A stretch of 64,000 nt of DNA from Aristolochia californica (taxonomy: Eukaryota; Streptophyta; Magnoliopsida; Piperales; Aristolochiaceae), in the NCBI GenBank assembly GCA_029961685.1, contig JARWKL010000006.1, forward strand, positions 9,430,748 through 9,494,747, in the 5' to 3' direction. The notes under the pieces were generated by a model. That model saw only the letters and a program-made list of their open reading frames with translations, made no database searches and was not told the origin of the DNA. Below are positions 39,641 through 50,418 of the stretch, piece by piece. Both the position numbers and the translations under genes were made by a program. Each line of letters opens with the position of its first letter. The first letter of the stretch is position 1.

Positions 39641-42600
39641 ATCCATATTTAAAACATGTGTAGGATCAATTTGAAATCTCTTTCTTATAATGTTCCAAGC
39701 TAGTAGGGTTGAACAAGTAGAATATCTCAAACTTGGATATCAAAACTTTTGTGTTTATTTGTTGTGGGTGAATAAATTTTCATTACTTACATTTGTTTTT
39801 GTTTTAAAATAATTGCATACATAAATTCCAAAATTTTCATTTTGTTGTGATCTATTTTGCCTTTTTATATTTTTTTGACGAAATAAAGGGAAAAGTAAAA
39901 ACTCAAGTTTATATTTAAGAAAAAAGTATACATCTAAAATAGAAATGCACAAATGTAGAGAGAGATAATTTCTAAAAGTGTCCGTAATTTTATGGATTGC
40001 CAAATCTTTCTAGTTAGTATATATTAGGTTTCACAATCGTTGGGACAAGGGGAGGCGGCGGATTTTTAACTAATTGTTGACTCCCAATAGATAAGTCTTT
40101 TCTTACAAAAAATATAGCCCGTTACGCAAGATTGACCGATAAATCACATTACAATCATTGATAATTGTTAGATCAGCTTTTTGGTAAATGGACAAAATAA
40201 TCGCTTGTTTGACTTGTGTAAATATCCCACAGGTCATTTTCATATTCAACTTGTTTCAAGCATGCATATCCATATTTAAAACATGTGTAGGATCAATTAG
40301 AAATCTTTTTCTTATAAAATTCTAAGCTATTAGGGTTGAACTAGTGGAATTTGCCAAACTCTGATATCAAAACTTTTGTGTTCATTTGTGGTGTGTGAAT
40401 ATTTTTTCTTTACTTACATTTTTTGTTGTTATAAATTTTTTGCGTACATATACTCTAAAATTTTTCATTTTGTTGTGATATATTTGCCTTTTTATCTTTT
40501 TGTTTACGACATAAACAAAAATGTGAAATCTGAAGTTTTGATTTAAAAAAAAATCGTACATCTAAAATGAAAATGCATAAATGTAGTGAGAGATAATTCC
40601 AAAACGTGTCTGTGTTTTTTAGGGATTGCAAACTCTATCAAGTTTTTGTATATTAGGTTTTGCAATCATCGGGTAAAAGAGGGCGGCGGCGGTTTTTTAA
40701 CTGAGTGTTGACTCCCAATCCAAATATTTTTTTCTTAAAAAAATATAGCCCGTTATGCATGATTGACCGATAAATCACTTTTCAATCATCTATGATTGTT
40801 AGGTTAGCTTTTTTTGTAAATAGGCAAAATAATGGCTTGTTTGACTCAGGTAAATATCCCACCGCACGATCCCTTGAGAATTTAATGAGGTTTGGATCCC
40901 ATAAGTCATTTGCATCTTTAACATGTTTCAAGCTTGCATATCCATATTTAAAACATGCATAGGATCAATTAGAAATCTCTTTCTTAATAAATTTCAAGGT
41001 ATTAGGGTTGAACTAGTAGAATTTCCCAAACTTGGATATCAAAACTTTTGTGTTCATTTGTGGTGGGTGAATAAATTTTCTTTACTTACATTTGTTGTTG
41101 TTTTTAATTTTTTATATACATAAACTCTAAAATTTCCATTTTGTTGTGATCTATTTGCCTTTTTATCTCTTTGTTTACGACATAAAGGGAAAAGTGAACG
41201 CTCAAGTTTTGATTGAAGAAAAAAGTATGCATCTATAATGTTATTACTCTAATGTAGAAAGAGATAATTCCTAAAAGTCTTCGTAATTTTTAGGGATTGT
41301 AAACTCTTTCATGATTTTATATATTAGATTTGTTAATTGTCAGGAAAAGTGGGAGGCAAATGATTTTTAACTGAGTGTTGACTCCCAATCCATAAGTCAC
41401 TACATACCAAAATATAGCCCGTTACACATGATATACCAAGAAATCACTTTACAATCATCTATGATTGTTAGGTCAGTTTTTTTGGAAATGGGCAAAATAA
41501 TGGCTTGTTTGACTCGGGTAAATATTTCACCTCACGTTCACTTGAGAATTTAATGAGGTTTGGATCCCTTAGGTCATTTTCATCTTTCTTTCAAGCATGC
41601 ATATTCATATTTAAAACATGTGTAAGATCAATTAGAAATCTTTTTTTTATAAAATTCCAAGCTATTGGGGTTGAACAAGTGGAATTTCCAAAACTTGGAT
41701 ATCAAAAATTTTGTTTTCATTTGTGGTGTGTGAATAAATTTTCTTTACTTACATTTTTTTTGTTTTTTATTTTTTGTATACATAAACTCTAAAATTTTCA
41801 TTTTGTTAATATCTATTTTCCTTTTTATCTCTTCGTTTACTTGCTAAAAGGAAAAGTGAAAACTCAAGTTTTAATTTAAGAAAAAGGAATACATCTAAAA
41901 TGGAAATGCACAAATGCAAAGAAATATAATTCTAATAAGTGTCCATAATTTTTAGGGAATGCAAACTCTTTCTAGTTTTTATATATTAGGTTTCTCAATC
42001 GTTAGGACAAGAGGGGCGTGTGCTATTTTTAACTGAGTGTTGACTCCCGATAGATAAGTCATTTCTTACAAAAATATAGCTCGTTATGCATGATTGACCG
42101 ATAAATCACTTTACAATCATCTATGATTGTTAGGATTTCTTTTTGGTAAATGGGAAAAATAATCGCTTGTTTACTCGTGTAAATATCCCACTGCACGTTC
42201 ACTTGAGAATCTAATGAGGTTTGGATCGCATAGGTCATTTGCATCTTTAGCTTGTTTCAAGTATGCATATCCATTTTAAAACATGTGTAGGATACATTAG
42301 AAATCTCTTTCTTATAAAATTCCAACCTATTAGGGTTGAACTAGTGGAATTTCCCAAACTTGGATATCAAAACTTTTGTGTTCATTTGTGGTGTGTGAAT
42401 AAATTTTCTTTACTTACATTTGTTGTTGTTTTAAATTTTTTGTGTACATATACTCTAAAACTTTTAGTTTGTTCTGATGTATTTTCCTTTTTATCTCTTT
42501 GTTTACGAGAAAAAAAGGAAAAGTGAAAACTCAACTTTTGATTTAAGAAAAAAGAATACATCTAAAGTGGAAATGCACAAATGTATAGAGAGATAATTCC

Positions 42601-44760
42601 AAAAAGTGTCTATAATTTTTAGGGATTGCAAACTCTTTCTAGTTTTTATATATTAGGTTTTACAATCATCGAGTAAAGGGGGAGGTGGTGGTTTTTTAAC
42701 TGAGTTTTGACTCCCAATCCATAAGTATTTTCTAACAAAAATATAGCCCGTTATGCATGATTGGCCGATAAATCACTTTACAATCATCTATGATTGTTAG
42801 GTCAGCTTTTTGGTAAATGGGCAAAACAATCGCTTGTTTGACTCATGTAAATATTCCACCGCACATTCACTTAAGAATCTAATGAGGTTTGGATCCCATA
42901 GGTCTTTTGCATCTTTAACTTGTTTCAAGCATGCATATCCATATTTAAAACATCTGTAGGATCAATTAGAAATCTCTTGCTTATAAAATTTCAAGCTATT
43001 AGGGTTGAACTAGTGGAATTTTCCAAACTTGGATATCAAAACTTATGTGTTCATTTGTGGTGGGTGAATAAATTTTCTTTACTTACATTTGCTGTTTTTT
43101 AGATTTTTTTGCAAACATATACTCTAAAATTCTTATTTTGTTGTGAAGTATTTGCCTTTTTATCTCTTTGTTTAGGTGAAAAAGGAAAAAGTTAAAACTC
43201 ATGTTTTGATTTAGAACAAAGAATACATCAAAAGTGGAAATGCACAAATATAGAGAGAGATAATTCCAAAAAGTGTCTATAATTTTTAGGGATTGCAAAC
43301 TCTTTCCAGTTTTTATATATTAGGTTTTGCAATAATCGAGAAAAGGGGGAGGCGGTGGATTTTTAACTGAGTGTTGAATCCCAATCCATAAGTATTTTCT
43401 TACAAAAATATAGCCCATTATGCATGATTGACCGATAAATCACTTTACAATCATCAATGATTCTTATGTCAGCTTTTTTGTACATGGTTAAAATAATGGC
43501 TTGTTTGACTCAGGTAAACATCCCCCCACATGTTGACTTGAGAATTTAATGTGGTTTCGGTCCCATAAGTTGCATCTTTAACATGTTTCAAGCATGCATA
43601 TCCATATTTAAAATAGGTGTAGGATCAATTAGAAATCTCTTTTTTATTAAATTCCAAGCGATTAGGGGTTGAACTAGTGGAATTTCCCAAACTTGGATAT
43701 CAAAATTTTTGTGTTCATTTGTGGTGGCTGTATCAATTTTTTTTACATACATTTGTTGTTGTTTTAAATTTTTTGCTAAAATTTCCTTTTTGTTGTGATC
43801 TATTTGCCTTTTTATCTCTTTGTTTACGAGATAAAGGGAAAAGGGAAAACTCAAATTTTGATTTAAGAAAAAAGTGTACATTTAAAATGGAAATGCACAA
43901 ATGTAGAGAGAGATAATTCCTAAAAGTGTCTGCAATTTGTATGGATTGCAAACTCTTTCTAGTTTTTGTATATTAGGTTTCTCAATCATCGGGAAAAGGG
44001 GGAGGTGGGGGAATTTAACTGAGTGTTGACTCCCAATCCATTTCTTACAAAAAATTAGCCCGTTACACATGATTGACAGATAAATCACTTTACAATCATC
44101 TATGATTGTTAGGTCAGCTTTTTTGTAAAAGGGCAAAATAATGGCTTGTTTGACTCGGGTAAATATCCCACCTCATGTTCACTTGAGATTTTAATGAGGT
44201 TTGGATACCATAGGTCATTAGCATCTTTAACATATTTCAAGCATGCAAAAACATATTTAAAACATGTGTAGGATCAATTATAAATCTCTTTCTTTATAAA
44301 ACTCTAAGCTATTGGGGTTGAACTAGTGGAATTTCCCAAACTTGGATATCAAAACTTTTGTGTTCATTTGTGGTTTGTGAATAAATATTTTTTCCTTACA
44401 TTGGTTTTTGTTTTAAATTTTTTTCACACATAAATTGTAAAATTTTCATTTTGTTGTGATCTATTTTCTTTTTTATCACTATGTTTACTATATAAAGGGA
44501 AATGTGAAAACTCAAGTTTTGATTTAAGAAAGAGGTATACATCTAAAATGGAAATGCACAAATGTAGAGAGAGATAATTCCAAAAAAGTGTCCATAATTT
44601 TAGGGTTTGCAAACTCTTTCTAGTTTTTATACATTAGATGTCACAATCGTTGGAAAAGGGGGGAGGCAGGGGATTTTTAATTAAGTGTTGACTCCCAATC
44701 CATAAATCATTTCTTATAAAAATATAGCCTGTTACAGATGATTGACCGATAAATCAGTTT

Positions 44761-44778
44761 ACAATCATCTATGATTGT
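44761..44778. other. Conserved 18-bp near-perfect palindrome (example)
   Basis: ACAATCATCTATGATTGT has 8-bp perfect arms around CT. It occurs at the same place in most monomers of every subtype except S, where one arm is often changed (ACGAATCTATGATTGT). It could extrude as a hairpin or bind a dimeric protein; neither is shown. Confidence 0.7.
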
Positions 44779-46586
44779 TAGGTCAGCTTTTTTTTAAATG
44801 GGCAAAATAATTCCTTGTTGGACTCAGGTAAATATCCCACCACACGTTCACTTGAGAATTTAATGAGCTTTGGATCCCATAGGTCATTTGCATCTTTAAC
44901 ATGTTTCAAGAATGCATATCCATATTTAATACATGTGTAGGATCAATTAGAAATCTCTTTCTTATAAAATTCCAAGTTATTTGGGTTGAACTAGTGGAAT
45001 TTCCCAAACCTGGATATCAAAACTTTTGTGTTCATTTGTGGTGTGTGAATAAATTTTCTTTACACGCTTTTTTTGTTGTTTGAAATTTTTTGCATACATA
45101 AACTCTAAAATTTTCATTTTGTTGTGATCTACTTGCCTTTTTAACTCTTTCTTTACTAGATAAAGGGAAAAGTGAAAACTCAAGTTTTGATTTAAGAAAA
45201 AAGTATATGTCTAAAACGGAAATTCACAAATAAAGAGAGAGATAATTCCAAAAAGTGTCTATAATTTTTAGGGATTGCAAAATCTTTCTAGTTTTTATAT
45301 ATTAGGTTTTGCAATCATCGAGAAAAGGGGGAGGCAATGGTTTTTTAACTGAGCGTTGACTCCCATTCAATAAATATTTTCTTAAAAAAATATAGCCCGT
45401 TATGCATGATTGACCAATAAATCACTTTACAATCATATATGATTGTTAGGACAACTTTTTGGTAAATGGCAAAATAATCACTTGTTTGACTCATGTAAAT
45501 ATCCCACCGCACATTCACTTGAGAATCTAGTGAGGTTTGGATCCCATAGGTCATTTGCATCTTTAACTTGTTTCAAGCATGCATATCCATATTTAAAACA
45601 TGTGTAGGATCAATTAGAAATCTCTTTCTGATGAAATTTCAAGCTATTAGGGTTGAGCTAGTGGCATTTCCCAAACTTGGATTTCAAAGCTTTTGTGTTC
45701 ATTTGTGGCGTGTGAATAAATTTTCTCTACTTACATTTGTTGTTGTTTTAAATTTTTTGCGTACATATAATCTAAATTTTTTATTTTGTTGTGATGTATC
45801 TGCCTTTTGTATCTCTTTGTTTACGAGATAAAGGGAAAAGTGAAAACTCAATTTTAGATTTAAGAAAAAAAATACATCTAAAGTTGAAATGCACAAATGT
45901 AGAGAGATATAATTCCAAAAAGTGTCCATAATTTTTAGGGATTGCAAACTCTTTCTAGTTTTTATATATTAGGTTTTGCAATCATCGCGAAAAGGGGGAG
46001 GCGGTGGTTTTTTAACTGAGTGTTGACTCACAATCCATAAGTATTTTCTTACAAAAATATAGCCCGTTATGCATGATTGATTGATAAATCACTTTACAAT
46101 CATCTATGAGTGTTCGACTCGAGTAAGTATCCCATTGCACGTTCACTTGAGAATTTAATGAGGTTTGGATCCCAGAGGTCATTTGCATCTTTAATATGTT
46201 TCAAGCATGCATATCCATATTTAAAACATGTGTAGGATCAATTTGAAATCTCTTTGTTATAAAATTCCAAGCTATTTGGGTTGAACTAGTGGAATTTCCC
46301 AAACTTGGATATCAAAACTTTTTGTGTTCATTTGTGTTGTGTGAATAAATTTTTTGTACTTACATTTATTTTTATTTTTTTTGCATACATGAACTCTAAA
46401 ATTTTCATTTTATTGTGTTGTATTTGCCTTTTTATTTCTTTGTTTACGAGATAAAGGGAAAAGTGAAAACTCAAGTTTTGATTTAAGAAAAAAGTCTACA
46501 TCTAAAATGGAAATGCACAAATGTAGAGCGAGATTATTCCAAATAGTGTTCGTAATTTTTAGGGATTGCAAACTCTTTCTAGATTT

Positions 46587-46591
46587 TATAT
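46587..46591 (+). other. Target-site duplication, left copy (TATAT)
   Basis: The five bases directly before the 5' LTR equal the five after the 3' LTR (50,414-50,418). They fall within the conserved TTTTTATATATTAGG of the monomer, 358 bp after anchor 46,233. Confidence 0.88.
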
Positions 46592-46836
46592 TGTTGGAAG
46601 AAAAGGCCCATGCTCACATGACCAAGGAAGACCGACATATCAAAGTGTATTAGAAGATGGGCCCAAACCCATAAGACCAAGGAAGACCCATGCATCCAAG
46701 AGAGATTGAAGAGGGGCTCAAGGCCCATAGATCAAGGAGAAGGCCCATAGGCCCACATACACTGATGGCGGGGTGGTAAAAAAAGGGTCATCTCATAGTT
46801 ATGGCATTGATGTAATTATGTTAAGTTCTAGGGTTA

Positions 46837-46852
46837 AAACCCTAAACCCTTA
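46837..46852 (+). promoter_or_regulatory. Telobox-like double heptamer in the 5' LTR
   Basis: AAACCCTAAACCCTTA contains the plant telomere-type heptamer twice. In plants teloboxes in promoters bind Myb-like factors. Here it lies about 40-55 bp upstream of the TATA-like box, so a promoter role is possible but inferred. The 3' LTR carries the same motif at 50,229-50,244. Confidence 0.55.
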
Positions 46853-46890
46853 GTTCAGGGTTATTATTGTAATATTATAGTTTAATAAAT

Positions 46891-46900
46891 CTATAAATAG
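46891..46900 (+). promoter_or_regulatory. TATA-like box of the 5' LTR
   Basis: CTATAAATAG is a close match to the plant TATA consensus and would place transcription start in the GCTTCAGGGGGAGGG region. The same position in the 3' LTR is decayed (CTAAAAATAA, near 50,286), whereas the truncated LTR has it intact near 51,313. Confidence 0.65.
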
Positions 46901-46998
46901 AGCTTCAGGGGGAGGGTAAGGAATAATCAATTCCATAACCCTTCTTCCTCCTTTTCTCCCAATGGGTTTTTTTTTCCATGAGATAACTGAAATCAACA

Positions 46999-47010
46999 TG
47001 GTATTAGAGC
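46999..47010 (+). other. Primer-binding site (initiator Met tRNA type)
   Basis: TGGTATTAGAGC follows the 5' LTR end with no gap. It differs by one base from TGGTATCAGAGC, the usual plant copia PBS complementary to the 3' end of initiator methionine tRNA. Confidence 0.85.
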
Positions 47011-48487
47011 TTTGATTTTCAGGACTCCTACTATTGGTTTTTCAAAGTTCATTCTCGCCCTTCGTTAGAATATTTTTTTCACTCTTCCTCACTTAGTACT
47101 CATGCATTGTCTTTTTTAGTTATAGTATTATTTTTTCTCTTCATCTCTTCCTCCGTCAGCTTCTTCCATGACGCGACGAAATCTTTTTACTGAATTCACC
47201 TTCTCACTGCGGGTATAGTACTTTGAGCGTGGAATGTTTCTCGATGCAGAATAAGTTTCAAGCGCTTCGGTTGAGTTTCGGATGAGAGGGTTCCCAACAC
47301 CTCTGCCCTCTCTTCCCTCAAACCAAAGTCCAAGGGAAAAGATCCACTTTTGTCACACCATCACTTCCACTCATTGATATTCTATTGAGAAGACAAGGTA
47401 AACCCTTAGAGAGGTTTGATGGGGAGTCAATGTAGGGACACAAAACTAATGAAAATAAAGAGACATTTTAATAAAAGAAAAGTAACTAAACTAAACAATA
47501 GACCTATGCCGGATAAGAAAAAGCATAATTTGTGGGTAGGCCAAGTCAACTCACAGAACATGCTTTGATGCCATTGTTGGATGTTGGGTTGAATCCGCTA
47601 CCATCACAAAATACTTAGCCACTTAGGACAATTGTTGCTCAACCTTATAACCAATTAACCTTTTTTTCTCATTTTTCAATGTGTTATTTTTCCCCACTCA
47701 ACAAATCGAATTGGAAATTTTATCTCTCTAAAAAGAAAACAAAAAATCCAATAGGATCTCAAATCCCAAGCCATATCAAATATGAAACTTTTAATGGGAA
47801 TTATGGTTCTTCTTGATTAGTTAAGTTGTGTTGATGTGGAGACTATTTCTTGTTGAATGTAGGATATTCACTAAGGTTGGGAAGTAAGCACAATCAGCCT
47901 TGTGTCTAGTTGTTTTTTTTATGCCTCTCGTGTGTAGCGAAGTCTATATTTCTTCCTTTCTCATGTAGTGTTCTGTATTTTTCAAAAACAATAAATTCCA
48001 ATCTGTCAGCGATATATCAGAATCAAATACATGCACTACGAATCTATCACAAAGTTGAATCTTCAAACTCCAAAATATCATTAGTTATACAGGTGGAGTC
48101 TTGACTCCTTCAATGTTTCTAAGATGCCTGCACGTGCTATAACTACTAAAAATGTTGGATTTGAGTAGCCTATATTTGATATTTGTGAGATAACTATCGA
48201 ATGGTTTTTGTCATTGGGAACTTATTCCACCAAATAAGAGCCTTTAAGGTTCCCAAACTCATCATTGGGGTTTGGTGTAATAGGATGTGTATTTGTTGTG
48301 CTCAACATTGCAGGATATGTTGCATTTGTGAGAAAGAACTATGCTAGATGGAACCATTCCTCCGCCCTCTCTTCCGTTGTCGGTGTAGAAGAGTAGGAGA
48401 AACGTCGTGGAGGAGCTCTGCTGTCTCTCAGCCGTTCTGTGCTGGCATCATCTTTAATCTTGCCAAATATAATCTACAACCACAGTC
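47011..48487. other. Internal leader region of the retroelement, no gene recognised
   Basis: About 1.5 kb without a convincing reading frame; the only open stretch of note is 64 codons at 47,910-48,104. The first part looks like a copia leader (AGCTTTGATTTTCAGGACTC). A patch near 47,420-47,700 looks different and may be a foreign fragment (see the inverted PBS-like motif). The GC-richer patch near 48,360-48,460, with repeated CTCTC/CGTCG wording, also shows no recognisable product. Confidence 0.6.
47562..47573 (-). other. Inverted PBS-like motif (possible nested LTR remnant)
   Basis: GCTTTGATGCCA resembles GCTCTGATACCA, the reverse complement of the copia PBS, with two differences. It is followed within three bases by TGTTGGATGTTGGG, the order expected of a minus-strand element's PBS and LTR end. 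A degenerate nested fragment is possible, but the match is short and I cannot define its other end. Confidence 0.35.
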
Positions 48488-48895
48488 TTGCTCGTCGGGA
48501 AGATTTGTTTCCATTTTTTAAGGATGAAGATGATCCGCTCTTTAGTTGGCTGTTGTCCCACTCAGTTCGGAAGCAAGGATGACGACCAGCCATTGCTGAA
48601 GAAGACGATTGTCGCTCTGTTCAGAGCCGCATGGGAAGACGGCCACTCTATTCGGTGTCATGCGTCTCTGGACTGTCTCCGCCGAGAGACTCACTGTAGC
48701 TATCAAAAAGTTTCCTTCAGCTGGATTCATTGCTGCTATTTTTGTGGAAATCACAAAGCTGATTCTACCGCTCATCCCGCATTGCTCAAAAATCACTGGG
48801 TTGTCGTTTTTGGCCGCTCTTCACTGAGCTCTCTTGCCATGTTGCCATTTCGGAAGAAGAGATTTACGTTGCTGTTCGCGGGAGGAAGAAGATGA
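48488..48895 (+). CDS. 135-codon open frame inside the retroelement, function unknown
   Basis: The longest open frame in the window. It starts at ATGCTCGTC? no standard context is visible: the first residues read MLVGKICFHF and the frame ends in AGGRR. It is rich in Cys, His, Arg and Ser but shows no CCHC zinc knuckle, no retroviral-type aspartic protease motif and no polymerase motif. No similarity to a known family is recognised. Other frames overlap it on both strands (48,609-48,827 plus; 48,542-48,796 minus), as expected of a GC-richer stretch with few stops rather than a gene. It could be a decayed piece of gag or a captured host fragment. I think a functional protein is unlikely. Confidence 0.15.
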   Translation: MLVGKICFHFLRMKMIRSLVGCCPTQFGSKDDDQPLLKKTIVALFRAAWEDGHSIRCHASLDCLRRETHCSYQKVSFSWIHCCYFCGNHKADSTAHPALLKNHWVVVFGRSSLSSLAMLPFRKKRFTLLFAGGRR

Positions 48896-48964
48896 AGATA
48901 TGCTCAAAAAATATTTCCTAAGTTTGGAAATTTAATCAGAGCTAGTTCAACACCAGCACAATTT

Positions 48965-49045
48965 GGACTCGCCCGAGTCAACTCAGATCAACTCAGTCCG
49001 GGTCAACCCGGATGTGGTGAACTCGGGTCTGGGTCAATTTGACTC
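48965..49045. repeat. Tract rich in ACTCG/GGTCAA wording
   Basis: A short low-complexity stretch built from variants of GACTCG, CAACTCAG and GGGTCAA (for example GAGTCAACTCAGATCAACTC). It sits in the non-coding 3' half of the retroelement. No function can be given. Confidence 0.5.
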
Positions 49046-49335
49046 TGGCCACTTAATTTTTGCCTCGGGTTGCATACCCAAGATTTTTGTGAGACTCAGT
49101 AAAAAAAATTTCTCTGGTTGGATTATTATTCTAAAAGAATTGATAGATTATTCTTTGGTCAACATATTTTTTGGTCTAGACATGTGCATTGGACTATTTC
49201 ATGGGTTATTTTACAAGAATTATTTTGGGTCGTGTTAAGCGGGCCCAAACCAAGCCCACTTAAGTTGCTGCTATTGTGTCTCTTTTGATGAGACAATATT
49301 ATTGAAGAAGAGGTAGCCTCATACCATTATTTAAT

Positions 49336-49694
49336 TTCAACCCCATAAAAAGTATTAACTTTTTTTTGGTTGGGAGTCCATGACAGAGGAACTTCATCCC
49401 CATAAAAAATATCAAATTATATGTGGTTGGGAGTCCATGACGGAGGAACTTCATCCCCGTAAAAAATATCAAATTTATTTGTGGTTGGGAGTCCATGACG
49501 GACGAACTACATCCCCGTTAAAAATATCAAATTTATGTGTGGTTGGGAGTCCATGACGGAGGAACTTCATCCCCATCAAAAATATCAATTTTTTTTTGTT
49601 GGGAGTTCATGATGGAGGAACTTCATCACCGTAAAAAAAAATCAAAATTTTTATGGTTGGAATTCCATGACGAAGGAACTTATTGTTATATTTA
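49336..49694 (+). repeat. Minisatellite of about 58 bp, six copies, in the retroelement
   Basis: The phrase GGTTGGGAGTCCATGACGG begins at about 49,368, 49,425, 49,483, 49,541, 49,597 and 49,655, a period of 56-58 bp. Each is followed by AGGAACTTCATCCCC and an A-rich stretch ending ATATCAAATTT. A partial copy precedes the first, and the last copy is degenerate. No transcript or protein meaning is evident; a frame runs through part of it (49,537-49,737) only because the period and stops allow it. Confidence 0.9.
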
Positions 49695-49865
49695 TGTTCC
49701 TACCCACATTAATATCATATATTACTCTACCACATGAGAGTCATTGTCCTGTGGAGGGACACGGTGGTGGAGGTGGACACTTCAGAGCAATGTCTTAGCG
49801 GCTAGAAGTGATTTACTCTCACTGATATTATATCAGTTGGGCCTCATGAACGAAAGTACCACCAT

Positions 49866-49884
49866 GAGGGGGAGTGTTGGAAGA
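49866..49884 (+). other. Second copy of the polypurine tract/LTR-start signature
   Basis: GAGGGGGAGTGTTGGAAGA matches the true junction (PPT plus LTR start) at 49,966-49,984 but lies exactly 100 bp upstream. The bases after it (TGGAGGCATAAT) do not continue as LTR. It may be a small duplication or a relic of a nested or recombined end. Confidence 0.7.
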
Positions 49885-49965
49885 TGGAGGCATAATATAC
49901 AAGAAATATTTTATACATCATTTACATCAAGATGGGAGTTCATGCTGTTCTCTCACCCCCATCTT

Positions 49966-49974
49966 AAGGGGGAG
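49966..49974 (+). other. Polypurine tract
   Basis: AAGGGGGAG directly precedes the 3' LTR, the standard position for plus-strand primer in LTR elements. Confidence 0.85.
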
Positions 49975-50413
49975 TGTTGGAAGACAGGGCCCATGCCCAC
50001 ACGACAAAGGAAGACCTACATATTAAACTGTATTAGAAGATGGGCCCAAGCCCATAAGACCAAGGAAGACCTATGCATCCTAGAGAGATTGAAAACGGGC
50101 TCAAGGCCTATAGATCAAGAAGAAGGCCCATAGGGCCCTCATACATTGATGGCAGGATGGTAAATAAAGGGTCATCTCATAGAGATGGCATTGATGTATT
50201 TATGTTAAAGTTTCAGAGTCAAAATCCAAAACCCTAAACCCTAAGTTTAGGGGTACTATTGTAATATTGTAGTTTCATAAATCTAAAAATAAAGCTTCAG
50301 GGGGAGGGTAAGGAATAATCAATTCCATAACCCTTCTTCCTCCTTTTTTCTCCCAATGGTTTCTTTATTTTTTTCTCCATGAGCAAAATTCATGGAGTCC
50401 TGAAAAATCAACA
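49975..50413 (+). mobile_element. 3' LTR (439 bp)
   Basis: Begins TGTTGGAAGACAGG and ends ATCAACA. It is collinear with the 5' LTR but carries an added AATTCATGGAGTCCTG segment near its end, shared with the truncated LTR at 51,128. The double telobox is at 50,229-50,244 and the TATA-like box is mutated. Confidence 0.92.
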
Positions 50414-50418
50414 TATAT
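50414..50418 (+). other. Target-site duplication, right copy (TATAT)
   Basis: Matches 46,587-46,591. The satellite resumes as TATATATTAGGTTTCG. Confidence 0.88.

Larger units (their letters stand above)
39640..46591 (+). repeat. Satellite block A2: type A monomers
   Basis: Anchors: 39661, 40288, 40960, 41623, 42288, 42957, 43620, 44269, 44938, 45605 and 46233, mostly 663-672 bp apart. The 627-628 bp intervals reflect losses near 40,230 (CCCACAGGTCATTTTC) and near 46,112 (TGAGTGTTCGACTCGAG). Several copies share TTGAGAATCTAATGAGG with TTTAACTTGTTTCAAGC (41,900-43,000 and 45,500), suggesting local amplification. No genes. The block is cut at 46,591 by a retrotransposon. Confidence 0.96.
46592..46998 (+). 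mobile_element. 5' LTR (407 bp)
   Basis: Runs from TGTTGGAAGA to ATCAACA. It contains GCCC/GGGCC-rich wording (GGCCCATAGATCAAGG), a telomere-like double heptamer at 46,837-46,852, a TATA-like box at 46,891-46,900, the marker CTTCAGGGGGAGGGTAAGG, and a pyrimidine-rich end. Relative to the 3' LTR it lacks a stretch including AATTCATGGAGTCC near its end. Confidence 0.92.
46592..50413 (+). mobile_element. Non-autonomous LTR retrotransposon (Ty1/copia-like signals) inserted in the satellite
   Basis: A 3,822-bp element beginning TGTTGGAAGA and ending ATCAACA, with similar direct terminal repeats of 407 and 439 bp. It has a primer-binding site directly after the 5' LTR, a polypurine tract directly before the 3' LTR, and a 5-bp target duplication TATAT. 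Removing it restores the normal satellite wording ATTTTATATATTAGGTTTCG. No frame in the internal 3 kb resembles gag, protease, integrase, reverse transcriptase or RNase H, and stops are frequent, so it would have relied on another element for transposition. The copia assignment rests on the PBS, the LTR ends and the 5-bp duplication, not on coding sequence. The two LTRs differ visibly, so the insertion is not very recent. Confidence 0.93.

Noticed and set aside
46831..46860. Interstitial telomere repeat.
   Set aside because: Only two heptamers occur, inside an LTR. This fits a telobox rather than a telomere relic.
46999..47010. tRNA gene at the PBS.
   Set aside because: Only the 12-base complement of a tRNA 3' end is present, in the position of a retroelement primer-binding site.
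48488..48895. A real gene or gag remnant in the 135-codon frame.
   Set aside because: No zinc knuckle or other family motif is seen, frames overlap on both strands, and there is no conservation evidence. It is listed only as a low-confidence open frame.
46592..50413. Endogenous pararetrovirus or DNA transposon.
   Set aside because: Direct LTRs, a PBS, a PPT and a 5-bp target duplication define an LTR retrotransposon. No terminal inverted repeats or viral genes are recognised.
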